DNA from: Paramagnetospirillum caucaseum | GTDB lineage: Bacteria > Pseudomonadota > Alphaproteobacteria > Rhodospirillales > Magnetospirillaceae | NCBI RefSeq assembly: GCF_000342045.1 | Contig: NZ_AONQ01000026.1 | Location: 1 to 57,330 of the forward strand | Reading direction: 5' to 3' | DNA length: 57,330 nt | Part shown: positions 1 to 8,277 of the stretch, in pieces | Layout of the letters: each line of letters starts with the position of its first letter | Position numbering within the stretch: position 1 is the stretch's first letter | Position numbers and translations under genes: made by a program | Notes under the pieces: model-generated | What the model was told of the DNA's origin: nothing | The model's database searches: none | What the model saw: the letters and a program-made list of their open reading frames with translations, nothing else

Positions 1-347
1 CATCGCTCCCGCAATACCTCGAGAATCCGTCCGAGAACACCTTCTTCGTTTTCGAAAATCTCGTTGTTCCAGAAACGCAGCACCCGCCATCCCGCCTATT
101 CGAGAAAAGCATCACGCTCGCGGTCGTGAAGACTGCCGCAGTGCTGGCCGCCATCGGCCTCCACCACCAGACGGGCCGCCACGCAGGCGAAATCCAGGAT
201 ATACGGCGCAACCGGGTGCTGGCGGCGGAAGCGGAACCCTCCCAGGGCGTCGCGCCGCAGCAGGCGCCACAGACGCTTCTCGGCCTCGGTAGGTTCGGAG
301 CGCAAGACGCGGGCCCGCTTGCGCAGGCCGGGTGACAATCTCGCCAT
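1..347 (-). pseudogene. DUF559 (endonuclease-like) gene interrupted by an in-frame TAG; runs off the left edge
   Basis: The reading frame starts at an ATG (345-347) preceded by AGGGGG and encodes the usual DUF559 opening: RARVLRSEPTEAEKRLW, then RFRRQHPVAPYILDFACV and VVEADGGQH. DUF559 proteins are small Vsr/restriction-endonuclease-like proteins of about 115-130 residues; their substrates are mostly unknown. After FLE the frame meets TAG at 96-98. Beyond it the same frame continues without further stops to base 1 as AGWRVLRFWNNEIFENEEG, the conserved family C-terminus, so this is a clean nonsense interruption and not a frameshift. It lies downstream of bioB on the same strand, beside a perfect palindrome at 367-392. 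It could be a recent pseudogene, a sequencing error or, less likely, a read-through gene. Confidence 0.8.
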
Positions 348-366
348 GGAATTGCCCCCTCCCCAA

Positions 367-392
367 CCCTCCCCCGGCAAGCCGGGGGAGGG
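367..392. repeat. Perfect 12-bp palindrome with 2-nt loop between bioB and the DUF559 gene
   Basis: Arms CCCTCCCCCGGC (367-378) and GCCGGGGGAGGG (381-392) flank AA. It lies just upstream of the DUF559 start and 23 bases past the bioB stop. No T-run follows on the minus strand, so it is a poor intrinsic terminator although it could still pause or stabilise bioB mRNA. Palindromes of this CCCTCCCCC/GGGGGAGGG type look like dispersed intergenic repeats of GC-rich genomes; I infer this from appearance and see only one copy here. Confidence 0.7.
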
Positions 393-414
393 AGTTGCCC
401 TGTCCTCCCCATCC

Positions 415-1395
415 CTACATGGGCTTGAGACCCAGCTTGCCGAACAGGCTCTTGTCCTGACCCGGCGCGGCGTTCTTGGCGGTCAGCAGCTTCTGGCCGC
501 AGAACACCGAATTGGCCCCGGCCAGGAAGCACAGGGACTGCATCTCCTCGCTCATGCCTTCCCGGCCGGCCGACAGGCGGACGAAGGATTTCGGCATGGT
601 GATGCGCGCCACGGCGATGGTGCGGATGAAGTCGAAGGAATCGGGACGGGCGGCATCGGCCAGGGGGGTGCCCTGGATGGGGATCAGCAGGTTGATCGGC
701 ACGCTGTCGGGATGCCTGGGCATGTTGGCCAGGGTCTGGATCATGCGGGCGCGGTCGGTGCGCGTCTCGCCCAGGCCGACGATGCCGCCCGAGCAGACGT
801 GCAGCCCGGCGTCCCTAACCACGTCCAAGGTATCCAGACGGTCCTGGAAGGTCCGGGTGGTGATCACCTCGGAATAGTGCTCGGGGCTGGTGTCGATGTT
901 GTGGTTGTAGTAGTCGAGGCCGGCCTCCTTCAGGCGCTGGGCCTGCCACTTGTCCAGCAGGCCGAAGGTGGCGCAGGTTTCCATGCCCAGCGCCTTGACG
1001 CCCTCGATCATGGCCACCGCCACCTCGAAATCATCGCCCTTGGGGCCGCGCCAGGCGGCACCCATGCAGAAGCGCGAGGCGCCCTCCTCCTTGGCCTGGC
1101 GGGCGGATTCGACCACCTCCTCCACGGCCAGCAGCTTTTCCTTTTCCAGGCCGGTGGCGTAATGGGCGCTCTGCGGACAGTAGGAGCAATCCTCGGGGCA
1201 GGCGCCGGTCTTGATGGAGATCAGGCGCGACACCTGGACGCGGTTGGCGTCGAAATGGGCGCGATGGACCTTCTGCGCCTCGAACATCAGGTCGTTGAAG
1301 GGAAGCGCGAACAGCACCTCGATCTCCTCGGTGCTCCAGTCGTGCCGGAGCCCGTCGTCCTTCGCCGTCATTTCCACTGCTGCCTGAGCCGTCAC
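415..1395 (-). CDS. bioB: Biotin synthase BioB
   Basis: Radical-SAM enzyme that inserts sulfur into dethiobiotin, the last step of biotin synthesis. The SAM-cluster motif CPEDCSYC is present with Cys66, Cys70 and Cys73, followed by [17 protein letters not shown] and [10 protein letters not shown] supply the remaining conserved family positions. At 326 residues it has the normal length. I chose the GTG start at 1393-1395 because AGAGGA lies about 7 bases upstream; an ATG at 1371 is the alternative. It is divergent from bioF, and the shared 97-base region carries an inverted repeat (1420-1445). Confidence 0.95.
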   Translation of the reverse strand: MTAQAAVEMTAKDDGLRHDWSTEEIEVLFALPFNDLMFEAQKVHRAHFDANRVQVSRLISIKTGACPEDCSYCPQSAHYATGLEKEKLLAVEEVVESARQAKEEGASRFCMGAAWRGPKGDDFEVAVAMIEGVKALGMETCATFGLLDKWQAQRLKEAGLDYYNHNIDTSPEHYSEVITTRTFQDRLDTLDVVRDAGLHVCSGGIVGLGETRTDRARMIQTLANMPRHPDSVPINLLIPIQGTPLADAARPDSFDFIRTIAVARITMPKSFVRLSAGREGMSEEMQSLCFLAGANSVFCGQKLLTAKNAAPGQDKSLFGKLGLKPM

Positions 1396-1419
1396 CGCCG
1401 TGTCCTCTTATGATGCGTC

Positions 1420-1445
1420 GCGGGGGCCGCAATGTAGTCCCCCGC
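1420..1445. promoter_or_regulatory. Inverted repeat in the divergent bioB/bioF control region
   Basis: Arms GCGGGGG (1420-1426) and CCCCCGC (1439-1445) are separated by 12 bases, centred between the bioB start (1395) and the bioF start (1493). Its place fits an operator or a leader hairpin for the divergent biotin genes. I found no TTATAGATAA-like BioR box here. Assignment as a regulatory site is inference. Confidence 0.35.
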
Positions 1446-1492
1446 ATGCGCCCTTTGCAACAGGAGCGAAAACCCTCTATCAAGTCGCGGTG

Positions 1493-2671
1493 ATGATGGG
1501 CTTGGACGACAGCATCGGAACCTTCCTCGACGGCCTGGACCAGGCCGGGCGGCGGCGGGTCCTGCGCCCGGTGGACCCTTTGCCGGCCGGACGCGTCCGG
1601 GTGGGCGGGCGCGAACTCATCAACTTCTCGTCCAACGACTATCTGGGCCTGTCCCGCCACCCCGAGGTGGTCGAGCGCTCGCGGCGCTGGCTGAACGAAT
1701 ACGGCGCCGGCTCGGGCGCCTCGCGCCTGGTCACCGGCCACCTCGCCGCCGTCGAGGCGCTGGAGGCCAAGATCGCGCGGGCCAAGCAGACCGAGGCCGC
1801 CCTGATCCTGGCCAGCGGCTGGCAGTGCAACGCCTCGGTCCTGCCCGCCCTGCTGGACAAGGCCCTGTGGGGCGCCGAGCCGGTGGTGTTCGCCGACAAG
1901 CTGGTCCATGCCAGCCTGCATGCCGGACTGGAACTGTCGGGGGTGCGGCGCCACCGCTACCGCCACGACGACCTCGGCCACCTGGAAAGCCTGCTCAAGG
2001 CCCATGCCGGCAAGCCGGGACCACGCTTCATCGTCACCGAGACGGTGTTCTCCATGGACGGCGACGTCAGCGACATGAAGGCCCTCGCCGCCCTGGCCCA
2101 GCGCTGGAACGCCTTTCTCTACGTGGACGAGGCCCACGCCACCGGCGTGCTGGGGCCCCAGGGCTTCGGCCTGTCGCCCGGCATGGGGGCCGACATCGCC
2201 ATGGGCACCTTCTCCAAGGGTATGGGCAGCTTCGGCGCCTATGTGGCCTGCTCGGCCCGGCTGCGCCACTACCTGATCAACCGCGCCTCGGGCCTGATCT
2301 ACGCCACCGGCCTGCCACCTGCCGTGCTGGGCGCCATCGACGCCGCCATGGACCTGGTGCCGCGCATGGAAGGCGAGCGTACCCGGCTGCAGCTGATGGC
2401 GCGCCACCTGCGCGACGGAATGCGGGCGGCGGGGCTGGATACCGGCCCCTCGGCCTGCCAGATCGTACCGCTGATCCTCGGCGACGAGCGGCGCACCCTG
2501 GACCTCGCCAAGGCGCTGGAGGACCGGGGCCTGCTGGGCATCGCCATCCGTCCGCCCACCGTGCCGCCCGGCACCAGCCGTATCCGCTTCGCCCTGTCGG
2601 CGGTCCATACCGATGCCGACATCGAGCGGCTGCTGGCCGCCATCCTGGACAGCGTGGAGGCCGCCAAGTGA
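1493..2671 (+). CDS. bioF: 8-amino-7-oxononanoate synthase BioF
   Basis: PLP enzyme that condenses pimeloyl-ACP with L-alanine in biotin synthesis. Seen: NFSSNDYLGLSRHP near the N-terminus, GSGASRLVTGHLAAVEALE, the aspartate motif YVDEAHATGVLG and the PLP-lysine motif GTFSKGMGS (Lys242). Counting from the ATG at 1493 gives 392 residues, typical for the family; the second ATG (1496) or an upstream start in the same frame (from 1400) is possible, as no ideal ribosome-binding site decides it. It is first in a rightward operon and overlaps the next gene by 4 bases (GTGA). Confidence 0.94.
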   Translation: MMGLDDSIGTFLDGLDQAGRRRVLRPVDPLPAGRVRVGGRELINFSSNDYLGLSRHPEVVERSRRWLNEYGAGSGASRLVTGHLAAVEALEAKIARAKQTEAALILASGWQCNASVLPALLDKALWGAEPVVFADKLVHASLHAGLELSGVRRHRYRHDDLGHLESLLKAHAGKPGPRFIVTETVFSMDGDVSDMKALAALAQRWNAFLYVDEAHATGVLGPQGFGLSPGMGADIAMGTFSKGMGSFGAYVACSARLRHYLINRASGLIYATGLPPAVLGAIDAAMDLVPRMEGERTRLQLMARHLRDGMRAAGLDTGPSACQIVPLILGDERRTLDLAKALEDRGLLGIAIRPPTVPPGTSRIRFALSAVHTDADIERLLAAILDSVEAAK

Positions 2672-3306
2672 CGGCGCCGCTGCTGGCCGTGCACGGCTGG
2701 GGCTTCAACGCCGGGTTCTGGATGCCAGTGCTGGACCGCCTGCCCGATTTTCGCGGCGATTGCATCGACATGGGCTTTTACGGCACGCCGAAGCGGCCCA
2801 AGGTGCCGCGCCCGCTGGTCCTCGCCCATTCCATGGGGCTGGCCTGGGCGCTGGCCAACATTCCCCGGCCCTGGGCGGGAGTGCTGGCGGTCAACGCCTT
2901 TCCCCGCTTCACCCGCTCGCCCACCTTCGTGGACGGCGTGCCGCCCCGTCTGGTGGAACGCATGCTGGCCCGCTGCGACGAGGCTCCCCAGCAAGTCGCC
3001 GCCGATTTCCTGGCGCGCTGCGGCGTCGAATCCCCCGATACCTCGGGCATCGATGCCGCGCCCCTGAAGGATGAACTGGCCTGGCTGGCCAAGTGCGACG
3101 AACGCACCGCGCTGAGGATGCTGCCCTGCCCGGTTCTCGCCCTGGCGGGGACCAACGACCCCATCGTGCCCCAGGCCATGAGCCTGGCCAGTTTCGCCCC
3201 CGAGACCCTGACCCTGGTGGAAGGCGCCGGGCATCTGCTGCCGCTCACCCATCCCGACTGGCTGGCGACCCAGGTGCGCCTGTTCGCGGCGAGGCTGGAG
3301 GCATGA
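2668..3306 (+). CDS. BioH-like alpha/beta hydrolase (probable pimeloyl-ACP methyl ester esterase)
   Basis: A 212-residue alpha/beta hydrolase placed exactly where the BioC partner esterase is expected. It would remove the methyl group from pimeloyl-ACP methyl ester before BioF acts. Seen: oxyanion region HGWG (9-12), nucleophile elbow AHSMG with Ser55, Asp164 in GTNDPIVP and His189 in GAGHLLP, a full triad. It is shorter than E. coli BioH (about 256) and has Ala where the classical GxSxG elbow has Gly. It starts with GTG overlapping the bioF stop and overlaps bioC by ATGA. BioH, BioG, BioK, BioJ and other hydrolases replace one another in bacteria, so the exact subfamily is uncertain. Confidence 0.75.
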   Translation: MTAPLLAVHGWGFNAGFWMPVLDRLPDFRGDCIDMGFYGTPKRPKVPRPLVLAHSMGLAWALANIPRPWAGVLAVNAFPRFTRSPTFVDGVPPRLVERMLARCDEAPQQVAADFLARCGVESPDTSGIDAAPLKDELAWLAKCDERTALRMLPCPVLALAGTNDPIVPQAMSLASFAPETLTLVEGAGHLLPLTHPDWLATQVRLFAARLEA

Positions 3307-4049
3307 GCCGCAAGAAGACCATCGCCGGCGCCTTCTCGGCCGCCGCCGCCACCTATGAAAGCGCCGCCCGCGCCCAGGTCTGGGCCGCCGATTGCCTGGT
3401 GGAGCGGCTGGGAACCGTCGCCGTTCCGCCGCGGGTGCTGGAACTGGGCTGCGGCACCGGGCTGCTGACCCGCCGGCTGGCCGCCGCCCTGCCCGCCGGG
3501 TCCGCCATCCTCGCCACCGACCTCAGCCCGGCGATGGTCGCGGCGGCCGGCGCCGCCCTGCCCGCCATCTCCTGCGCGGTGATGGACGCCGAAGCGCCGG
3601 ACGTGGCGGGGCCGTTCGACCTGATCGCCTCGTCGCTGGCGGCGCAATGGTTCACCGACCTGCCCGGCACCCTGGCCCGGCTGGCGGGATTGCTGGCTCC
3701 CGGCGGGCGGCTGCTGCTCACCACCCTGGGCGCCGCCACCTTCGCCCAGTGGAAGGACGCCCATCGGGCGCTGGGCCTGGAATCCGGCGTGCCCGATTAT
3801 CCCGAGGCGGAAGCGCTGGCCGCCCTGCTGCCCGGCGCCGAGGTAGACGCCCGCCCCCTGACCCTGCATTACAGGGACGCCCGCACCTTCCTGCTGTCCC
3901 TGCAGGCCCTGGGCGCCCAGACCCCCAAACCCGGCCATACCCCGTTGTCACCGGGCGAGGTCCGGCGCATCATCAAGGACATGGGGAGCCCCTGCGCCAT
4001 CACCTGGGACATTCTGCTGCTGGATTACCGTCGCGAGGATGGGGCATGA
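3303..4049 (+). CDS. bioC: Malonyl-ACP O-methyltransferase BioC
   Basis: SAM-dependent methyltransferase that caps malonyl-ACP as its methyl ester so that fatty-acid synthesis can build the pimelate chain. The N-terminal KKTIAGAFSAAAATYE is the usual BioC lead-in, and motif I (VLELGCGTGLLTRR, residues 45-58) binds SAM. Its 248 residues match the family. The ATG overlaps the preceding TGA (ATGA), and the same arrangement joins it to bioD, which points to translational coupling within the operon. Confidence 0.88.
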   Translation: MSRKKTIAGAFSAAAATYESAARAQVWAADCLVERLGTVAVPPRVLELGCGTGLLTRRLAAALPAGSAILATDLSPAMVAAAGAALPAISCAVMDAEAPDVAGPFDLIASSLAAQWFTDLPGTLARLAGLLAPGGRLLLTTLGAATFAQWKDAHRALGLESGVPDYPEAEALAALLPGAEVDARPLTLHYRDARTFLLSLQALGAQTPKPGHTPLSPGEVRRIIKDMGSPCAITWDILLLDYRREDGA

Positions 4050-4666
4050 GAGGCGTCTTCGTCACCGGCACCGATACCGACGTGGGCAAGACCCTGGTGT
4101 CGGCCTGGCTGGCCCAGCATTGGCGAGCCGATTACTGGAAGCCAATCCAGACCGGTTCGGAGCAGGGCACCGATTTCGACTCCGTGGCCCGCCTCGCCCC
4201 CGCCGCCCGCATCCTTCCCTCGGCGGTGGTGCTGCCCGCCCCGCTGTCGCCCCACGAGGCGGCGCAGCGCGAAAAGACGCGCATCGATCTCTCCGCCCTC
4301 CTCCCGCCGCCGGCCAGCGGACGCCCCCTGGTGGTCGAAGGGGCCGGCGGCGTGATGGTGCCCATCAACGAGACGGCGCTGATGATCGACCTGATGGAGC
4401 GCCTCGCCTTGCCGGTTCTGGTGGTGGCGCGGTCCGGCCTGGGCACCATCAACCATACCCTGATGACGCTCGAGATGCTGCGCCGCCGCGAGATTTCCAT
4501 CCTGGGCGTGGTGATGAACGGCCAGGAGAACCCCGCCAACCGCCAGGCCATCGAGCATTTCGGCAGCGTGCGGGTCCTGGCCGCGATCCAGCCCCTGCCC
4601 GCCGTCACCGCCGCCGCCATCGCCGGCCTGCCCCCGCCCACTTTCAGCTGTCCGGGTGAACCATGA
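4046..4666 (+). CDS. bioD: Dethiobiotin synthetase BioD
   Basis: ATP-dependent carboxylase that closes the ureido ring of dethiobiotin from 7,8-diaminononanoate. The N-terminus carries the BioD P-loop GTDTDVGKT (residues 8-16, Lys15), followed by YWKPIQTGSEQGTD, which carries the conserved KPIQTG. VVEGAGGVMVPI is the second family signature. Length is 206 residues, as expected. It overlaps bioC and bioA by 4 bases each. Confidence 0.93.
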   Translation: MRGVFVTGTDTDVGKTLVSAWLAQHWRADYWKPIQTGSEQGTDFDSVARLAPAARILPSAVVLPAPLSPHEAAQREKTRIDLSALLPPPASGRPLVVEGAGGVMVPINETALMIDLMERLALPVLVVARSGLGTINHTLMTLEMLRRREISILGVVMNGQENPANRQAIEHFGSVRVLAAIQPLPAVTAAAIAGLPPPTFSCPGEP

Positions 4667-5982
4667 CCCTGTCCTATGACGATCTTCGGGCTCTCGACGC
4701 CCGCCATGTCTGGCATCCCTTCACCCAGGCGGGCACCGCCCGGCCGGCCATCCTGGCGCTGGGCGCCCGGGGCGCCACCATCTTCGCCGCCGACGGGCGC
4801 GAGTACCTGGACATGGTGTCGTCGTGGTGGGTCAACCTGCACGGCCACGCCCACCCGGCCATCGTCCAGGCGGTGGCCGACCAGACCGGACGGCTGGAAC
4901 AGGTGATCTTCGCCGACTTCACCCACGAGCCCGCCGCCCGCCTGGCCCACCGGGTGTGCAAGCGCCTGCCCGGCGATCTCAACCGGGTGTTCTATTCCGA
5001 CGACGGCTCCACCGCCGTGGAGGTAGCGCTGAAGCTGGCGCACCAGTACTGGCGCAACCAGGGCCAGCACCGCTCCACCTACATCGCCTTCGAGGGCGGC
5101 TATCACGGCGACACGGCGGGCGCCATGTCGGCGGGGCATTCCTCGGGCTATTTCAGCGCCTGGAAGGACATGCTGTTCCCGGTGCAGACGGTACCCTTCC
5201 CCGAGACCTGGGACGGCGATACCGGGGTGGAGGACAAGGAGCAGGCGGCGCTGGACGCCATCGACATGGTGTTCGCCACCAATCCCGACCGCGTCTCGGC
5301 GGTGATCATCGAACCGCTGATCCAGGGCGCCAGCGGCATGCGCATGTGCCGCCCCGAATTCCTGAGGATGCTGGAGGCCAAGGTGCGCGACGCCGGCTCG
5401 CTCCTGATCCTCGACGAGGTGATGACCGGCTTCGGGCGCACCGGCGACATCTTCGCCTGCGCCAAGGCGGGGATCACCCCGGACCTGATCTGCCTGTCCA
5501 AGGGGTTGACCGGCGGCTTCCTGCCGCTGTCCATGACCGTGGCCCGCGACGGCATCTTCGAGGCCTTCCTGGGCCAGGACCTGTCGCGCGCCTTCCTGCA
5601 CGGCCATTCCTACACCGCCAATCCCATCGGCTGCGCCGCCGGCCTGGCTTCGCTGGACCTGCTGGAAGGCCCGGCCTGCCAGGAGCGCATCAAGGCCATC
5701 GAGGCCATCCACCGCAGCCGCCTCGACGGACTCAAATCCCTGCCCAACGTCGCCCATGCCCGCCTGACCGGCACCGTCGCGGCGCTGGACGTCATCGGAG
5801 GCGGCAAGGGCTACGAGGCCGGCATCGGCCCCAAGATGAAGGCCGCCTTCCTGGAGCGCGGCCTGCTGCTGCGCCCCTTGGGCAACGTGCTCTACCTGCT
5901 GCCGCCCTACTGCATCACCGACGCCGAGCTGGGACGGGCCTGGGATGCGGTGGACGAGGTGCTGCGCCAATTGGTCAAATAG
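4663..5982 (+). CDS. bioA: Adenosylmethionine-8-amino-7-oxononanoate aminotransferase BioA
   Basis: Class III PLP aminotransferase that converts 8-amino-7-oxononanoate into 7,8-diaminononanoate with SAM as amino donor. Seen: HVWHPFTQ at the start, SSWWVNLHGHAHP, FYSDDGSTAVEVALKLA, LILDEVMTGFGRTG and the PLP-lysine motif LSKGLTGGFLPLS (Lys280). WHPFTQ and SWWVN are BioA hallmarks that separate it from other class III aminotransferases. At 439 residues it is full length and ends the bio operon. The next gene starts 26 bases downstream and is functionally unrelated. Confidence 0.94.
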   Translation: MTLSYDDLRALDARHVWHPFTQAGTARPAILALGARGATIFAADGREYLDMVSSWWVNLHGHAHPAIVQAVADQTGRLEQVIFADFTHEPAARLAHRVCKRLPGDLNRVFYSDDGSTAVEVALKLAHQYWRNQGQHRSTYIAFEGGYHGDTAGAMSAGHSSGYFSAWKDMLFPVQTVPFPETWDGDTGVEDKEQAALDAIDMVFATNPDRVSAVIIEPLIQGASGMRMCRPEFLRMLEAKVRDAGSLLILDEVMTGFGRTGDIFACAKAGITPDLICLSKGLTGGFLPLSMTVARDGIFEAFLGQDLSRAFLHGHSYTANPIGCAAGLASLDLLEGPACQERIKAIEAIHRSRLDGLKSLPNVAHARLTGTVAALDVIGGGKGYEAGIGPKMKAAFLERGLLLRPLGNVLYLLPPYCITDAELGRAWDAVDEVLRQLVK

Positions 5983-6008
5983 CCCTCTTCGCGTATGATG
6001 GCGGTCCC

Positions 6009-7016
6009 ATGCCGAAGCGCCTTATCCGCCAACTCCCCCTGCTGCTGATCCTGCTCGGTCTCGCCATCGGCGGCGGCTGGTGGTGGTGGCGCATGGCCGC
6101 CCCCGAGGTCGACCTGATTCCGCCCCGGCGCGGCCCGGCGGTGGAGGCCATCTACGCCACCGGCACGGTGGAGGCCGAGAAGTGGGCCCGCATCGCCCCG
6201 GTGGTGCCGGGGCGTATCGCCGAGATCCTGGCCTTCGAAGGCGACATGGTAAAGGAGGGCCAGCCCCTGGCCCGCCTGGACGACCGCGAGGCGCGGGCCA
6301 AAATCAGCGAACTGGAGGCCAAGGCCGCCTATTGGCGGGAAGAGATGAACCGCTCGGCCACGCTGACCGAACGCGGCTACCGCTCCACCGAGGCCACCCA
6401 GAAGGCCCGCAGCGAATACAATCAGGTCACCGCCGCCATCGATGCCGCCCGGCAGAAACGCAGCGACCTGCTGGTCGCCTCGCCCATGGACGGCATGGTT
6501 CTCAAGCGCGACGGCGAAATCGGCGAACTGGCCGAAGTCAAGGATACCCTGTTCTGGGTCGGCGCGCCGCGTCCCTTGCGTATCACCGCCGAGGTGGACG
6601 AGGAGGACATCGCCCGGGTGAAAACCGGCCAGAAGGTGCTGATCAAGGCCGACGCCTTCGCCCAGAAGGTGCTGGAGGCCAAAGTGGACCGCATCACGCC
6701 CAAGGGCGATCCGGTCAACAAGACCTTCCGCGTCCGGGTGGTGCTGCCCGACGACACGCCGCTGCTGGTGGGGATGACCACCGAGATCAACATCATCACC
6801 GCCGAGCATGCCGATGCCCTGCTGGTCCCCGTCACCGCGCTCAGGGATAACACGGTGCTGGCGGTGAAGGACGGGCGCGCCGTCCCCCTGGCGCTCGAGA
6901 CCGGCATCCGTGGCCGCACCCAGGTGGAGATCACCGGCGGGCTGGAACCGGGACAGCCCATCATCGCCTCGCCCCCCGCCGGGCTGAAGGCCGGCGACCG
7001 CGTCCGGGCGAAATAG
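6009..7016 (+). CDS. Periplasmic adaptor (HlyD/MacA-like membrane fusion protein) of an ABC exporter
   Basis: A 335-residue membrane fusion protein. Residues 8-23 (LPLLLILLGLAIGGGW) form an N-terminal membrane anchor. The lipoyl-like half motif follows at ATGTVEAEKWARIAPVVPGRIAEI, then a short coiled coil (about 100-150) and the second lipoyl half DLLVASPMDGMVLKRDGEIGE. A beta-barrel region (ITAEVDEEDIARVKTGQKV) leads to LLVPVTAL. It should link an inner-membrane ABC exporter to the outer membrane. It lies directly before an FtsX-type permease and an ATPase, so the three genes form one system. The substrate cannot be told from sequence. Confidence 0.85.
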   Translation: MPKRLIRQLPLLLILLGLAIGGGWWWWRMAAPEVDLIPPRRGPAVEAIYATGTVEAEKWARIAPVVPGRIAEILAFEGDMVKEGQPLARLDDREARAKISELEAKAAYWREEMNRSATLTERGYRSTEATQKARSEYNQVTAAIDAARQKRSDLLVASPMDGMVLKRDGEIGELAEVKDTLFWVGAPRPLRITAEVDEEDIARVKTGQKVLIKADAFAQKVLEAKVDRITPKGDPVNKTFRVRVVLPDDTPLLVGMTTEINIITAEHADALLVPVTALRDNTVLAVKDGRAVPLALETGIRGRTQVEITGGLEPGQPIIASPPAGLKAGDRVRAK

Positions 7017-7029
7017 GGAGGGTCCGCCG

Positions 7030-8277
7030 GTGCTGCCGCTCGGCCTGTCCATCGCGCTCCAGCACCTGCGCCACCGGCGGCGCCAGACCCTGGTCTCGCT
7101 GCTGGGCGTCGCGCTGGGCGTCGCCTTCTTCATCGGCATCTCGGCCATGATGCAGGGCTTCCAGCGTGACTTCATCGCGCGCATCATCGACGTGCAGCCC
7201 CACGTCATCGTCAAGGACGAGGTGCGCGCCGCCCCCAGGCAGGCGGTGGAGCGGGCCTATCCCTTTGGTGCCGTGAGCTTGCGCGGCCTCAAGCCCCGCG
7301 AGGAGGTGCGCGGCATCAGGGGCGCCCGCAACATGCTGGCCACCCTGGAGGAAATGCCGGGAATCCACGTGGCCCCGGCGCTCTCGGGCAACCTGCTGCT
7401 GCGCTTCGGCGGCAAGGACGTGTCGGTCAACGTCACCGGCATCCAGCCCGAGCGCGAGCGCCACGTCACCCATCTGGAAAAGGACCTGCTGTCGGGTTCG
7501 CTGGACGCGCTCTACACCACGTCCAACGCCATCATCATCGGCGAGGGCATCGCCGGCAAGGCGGGCATCCGCAAGGACGACCTGATCTCCGCCGTCTCGC
7601 CGGTGGGCGTGGTGCTGAAGATGAAGGTGGTGGGAATCTTCCGCAGCAACATCACCCTGATGGACAATTTCGAGACCTATACCCTGCTGAAGAAGGCGCA
7701 GGTGCTGCAGAACCGCCCCAACGTCATCAACCGCCTCAACGTGCGGCTCGACGACGTGGAGCAGGCCGGCCCCCTGGCCGCCGCCATCGAACGCCAGTTC
7801 GGCTACCGTTCCGAGCCCTGGATGGAGCAGTCGCGCAACGTGCTCGGCATCTTCGTCATCCAGAACGCCATCATGTATTCCACGGTCAGCGCCATCCTGA
7901 TCGTCGCCTGCTTCGGCATCTTCAACGTGATCTCCACCGTGGTGTTCGAGAAGACCAGGGATATCGGCATCCTGAAATCCATGGGCTTCCGGGACAAGGA
8001 CATCCGCCGCATCTTCGTCATGGAAGGGCTCATCGTCGGCATGATCGGCACGGTGATTGGCTGGCTGATGGGCTGGGGGCTGATCGAGTTCATGGCCTCG
8101 CTGGACTTCCAGATGGAAGGCTTCGTCAAGGCCCAGGGCTTCGTGCTCTACCGCACGCCCAAGCACTACGCCATCAGCGCCGCCATGGCCATCGCCTCGG
8201 CCACCCTGGCCGCCTGGGTGCCGGCGCGCCGCGCCTCGCGCCTCAATCCGGTGGACATCGTCAGGGGGGCGGGATGA
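7030..8277 (+). CDS. ABC transporter permease, FtsX/MacB type
   Basis: A 415-residue permease with the MacB/LolCE plan: one membrane helix near residues 20-45 (LVSLLGVALGVAFFIGI), a large periplasmic domain with short beta strands (about 60-290), then three C-terminal helices (about 285-310, 338-360, 380-400). The end motif VPARRASRLNPVDIVRGAG is typical of FtsX/MacB permeases. It starts at GTG 7030 after GGGAGG. It overlaps the ATPase gene by 4 bases. It should transmit force to the adaptor encoded just upstream. Lol-type lipoprotein sorting is an alternative, but an HlyD partner argues for MacAB-like export. Confidence 0.85.
   Translation: MLPLGLSIALQHLRHRRRQTLVSLLGVALGVAFFIGISAMMQGFQRDFIARIIDVQPHVIVKDEVRAAPRQAVERAYPFGAVSLRGLKPREEVRGIRGARNMLATLEEMPGIHVAPALSGNLLLRFGGKDVSVNVTGIQPERERHVTHLEKDLLSGSLDALYTTSNAIIIGEGIAGKAGIRKDDLISAVSPVGVVLKMKVVGIFRSNITLMDNFETYTLLKKAQVLQNRPNVINRLNVRLDDVEQAGPLAAAIERQFGYRSEPWMEQSRNVLGIFVIQNAIMYSTVSAILIVACFGIFNVISTVVFEKTRDIGILKSMGFRDKDIRRIFVMEGLIVGMIGTVIGWLMGWGLIEFMASLDFQMEGFVKAQGFVLYRTPKHYAISAAMAIASATLAAWVPARRASRLNPVDIVRGAG

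Noticed and set aside
1396-1492. BioR- or BirA-type operator for the biotin genes
   Set aside because: No TTATAGATAA-like palindrome found, and this BirA has no DNA-binding domain.
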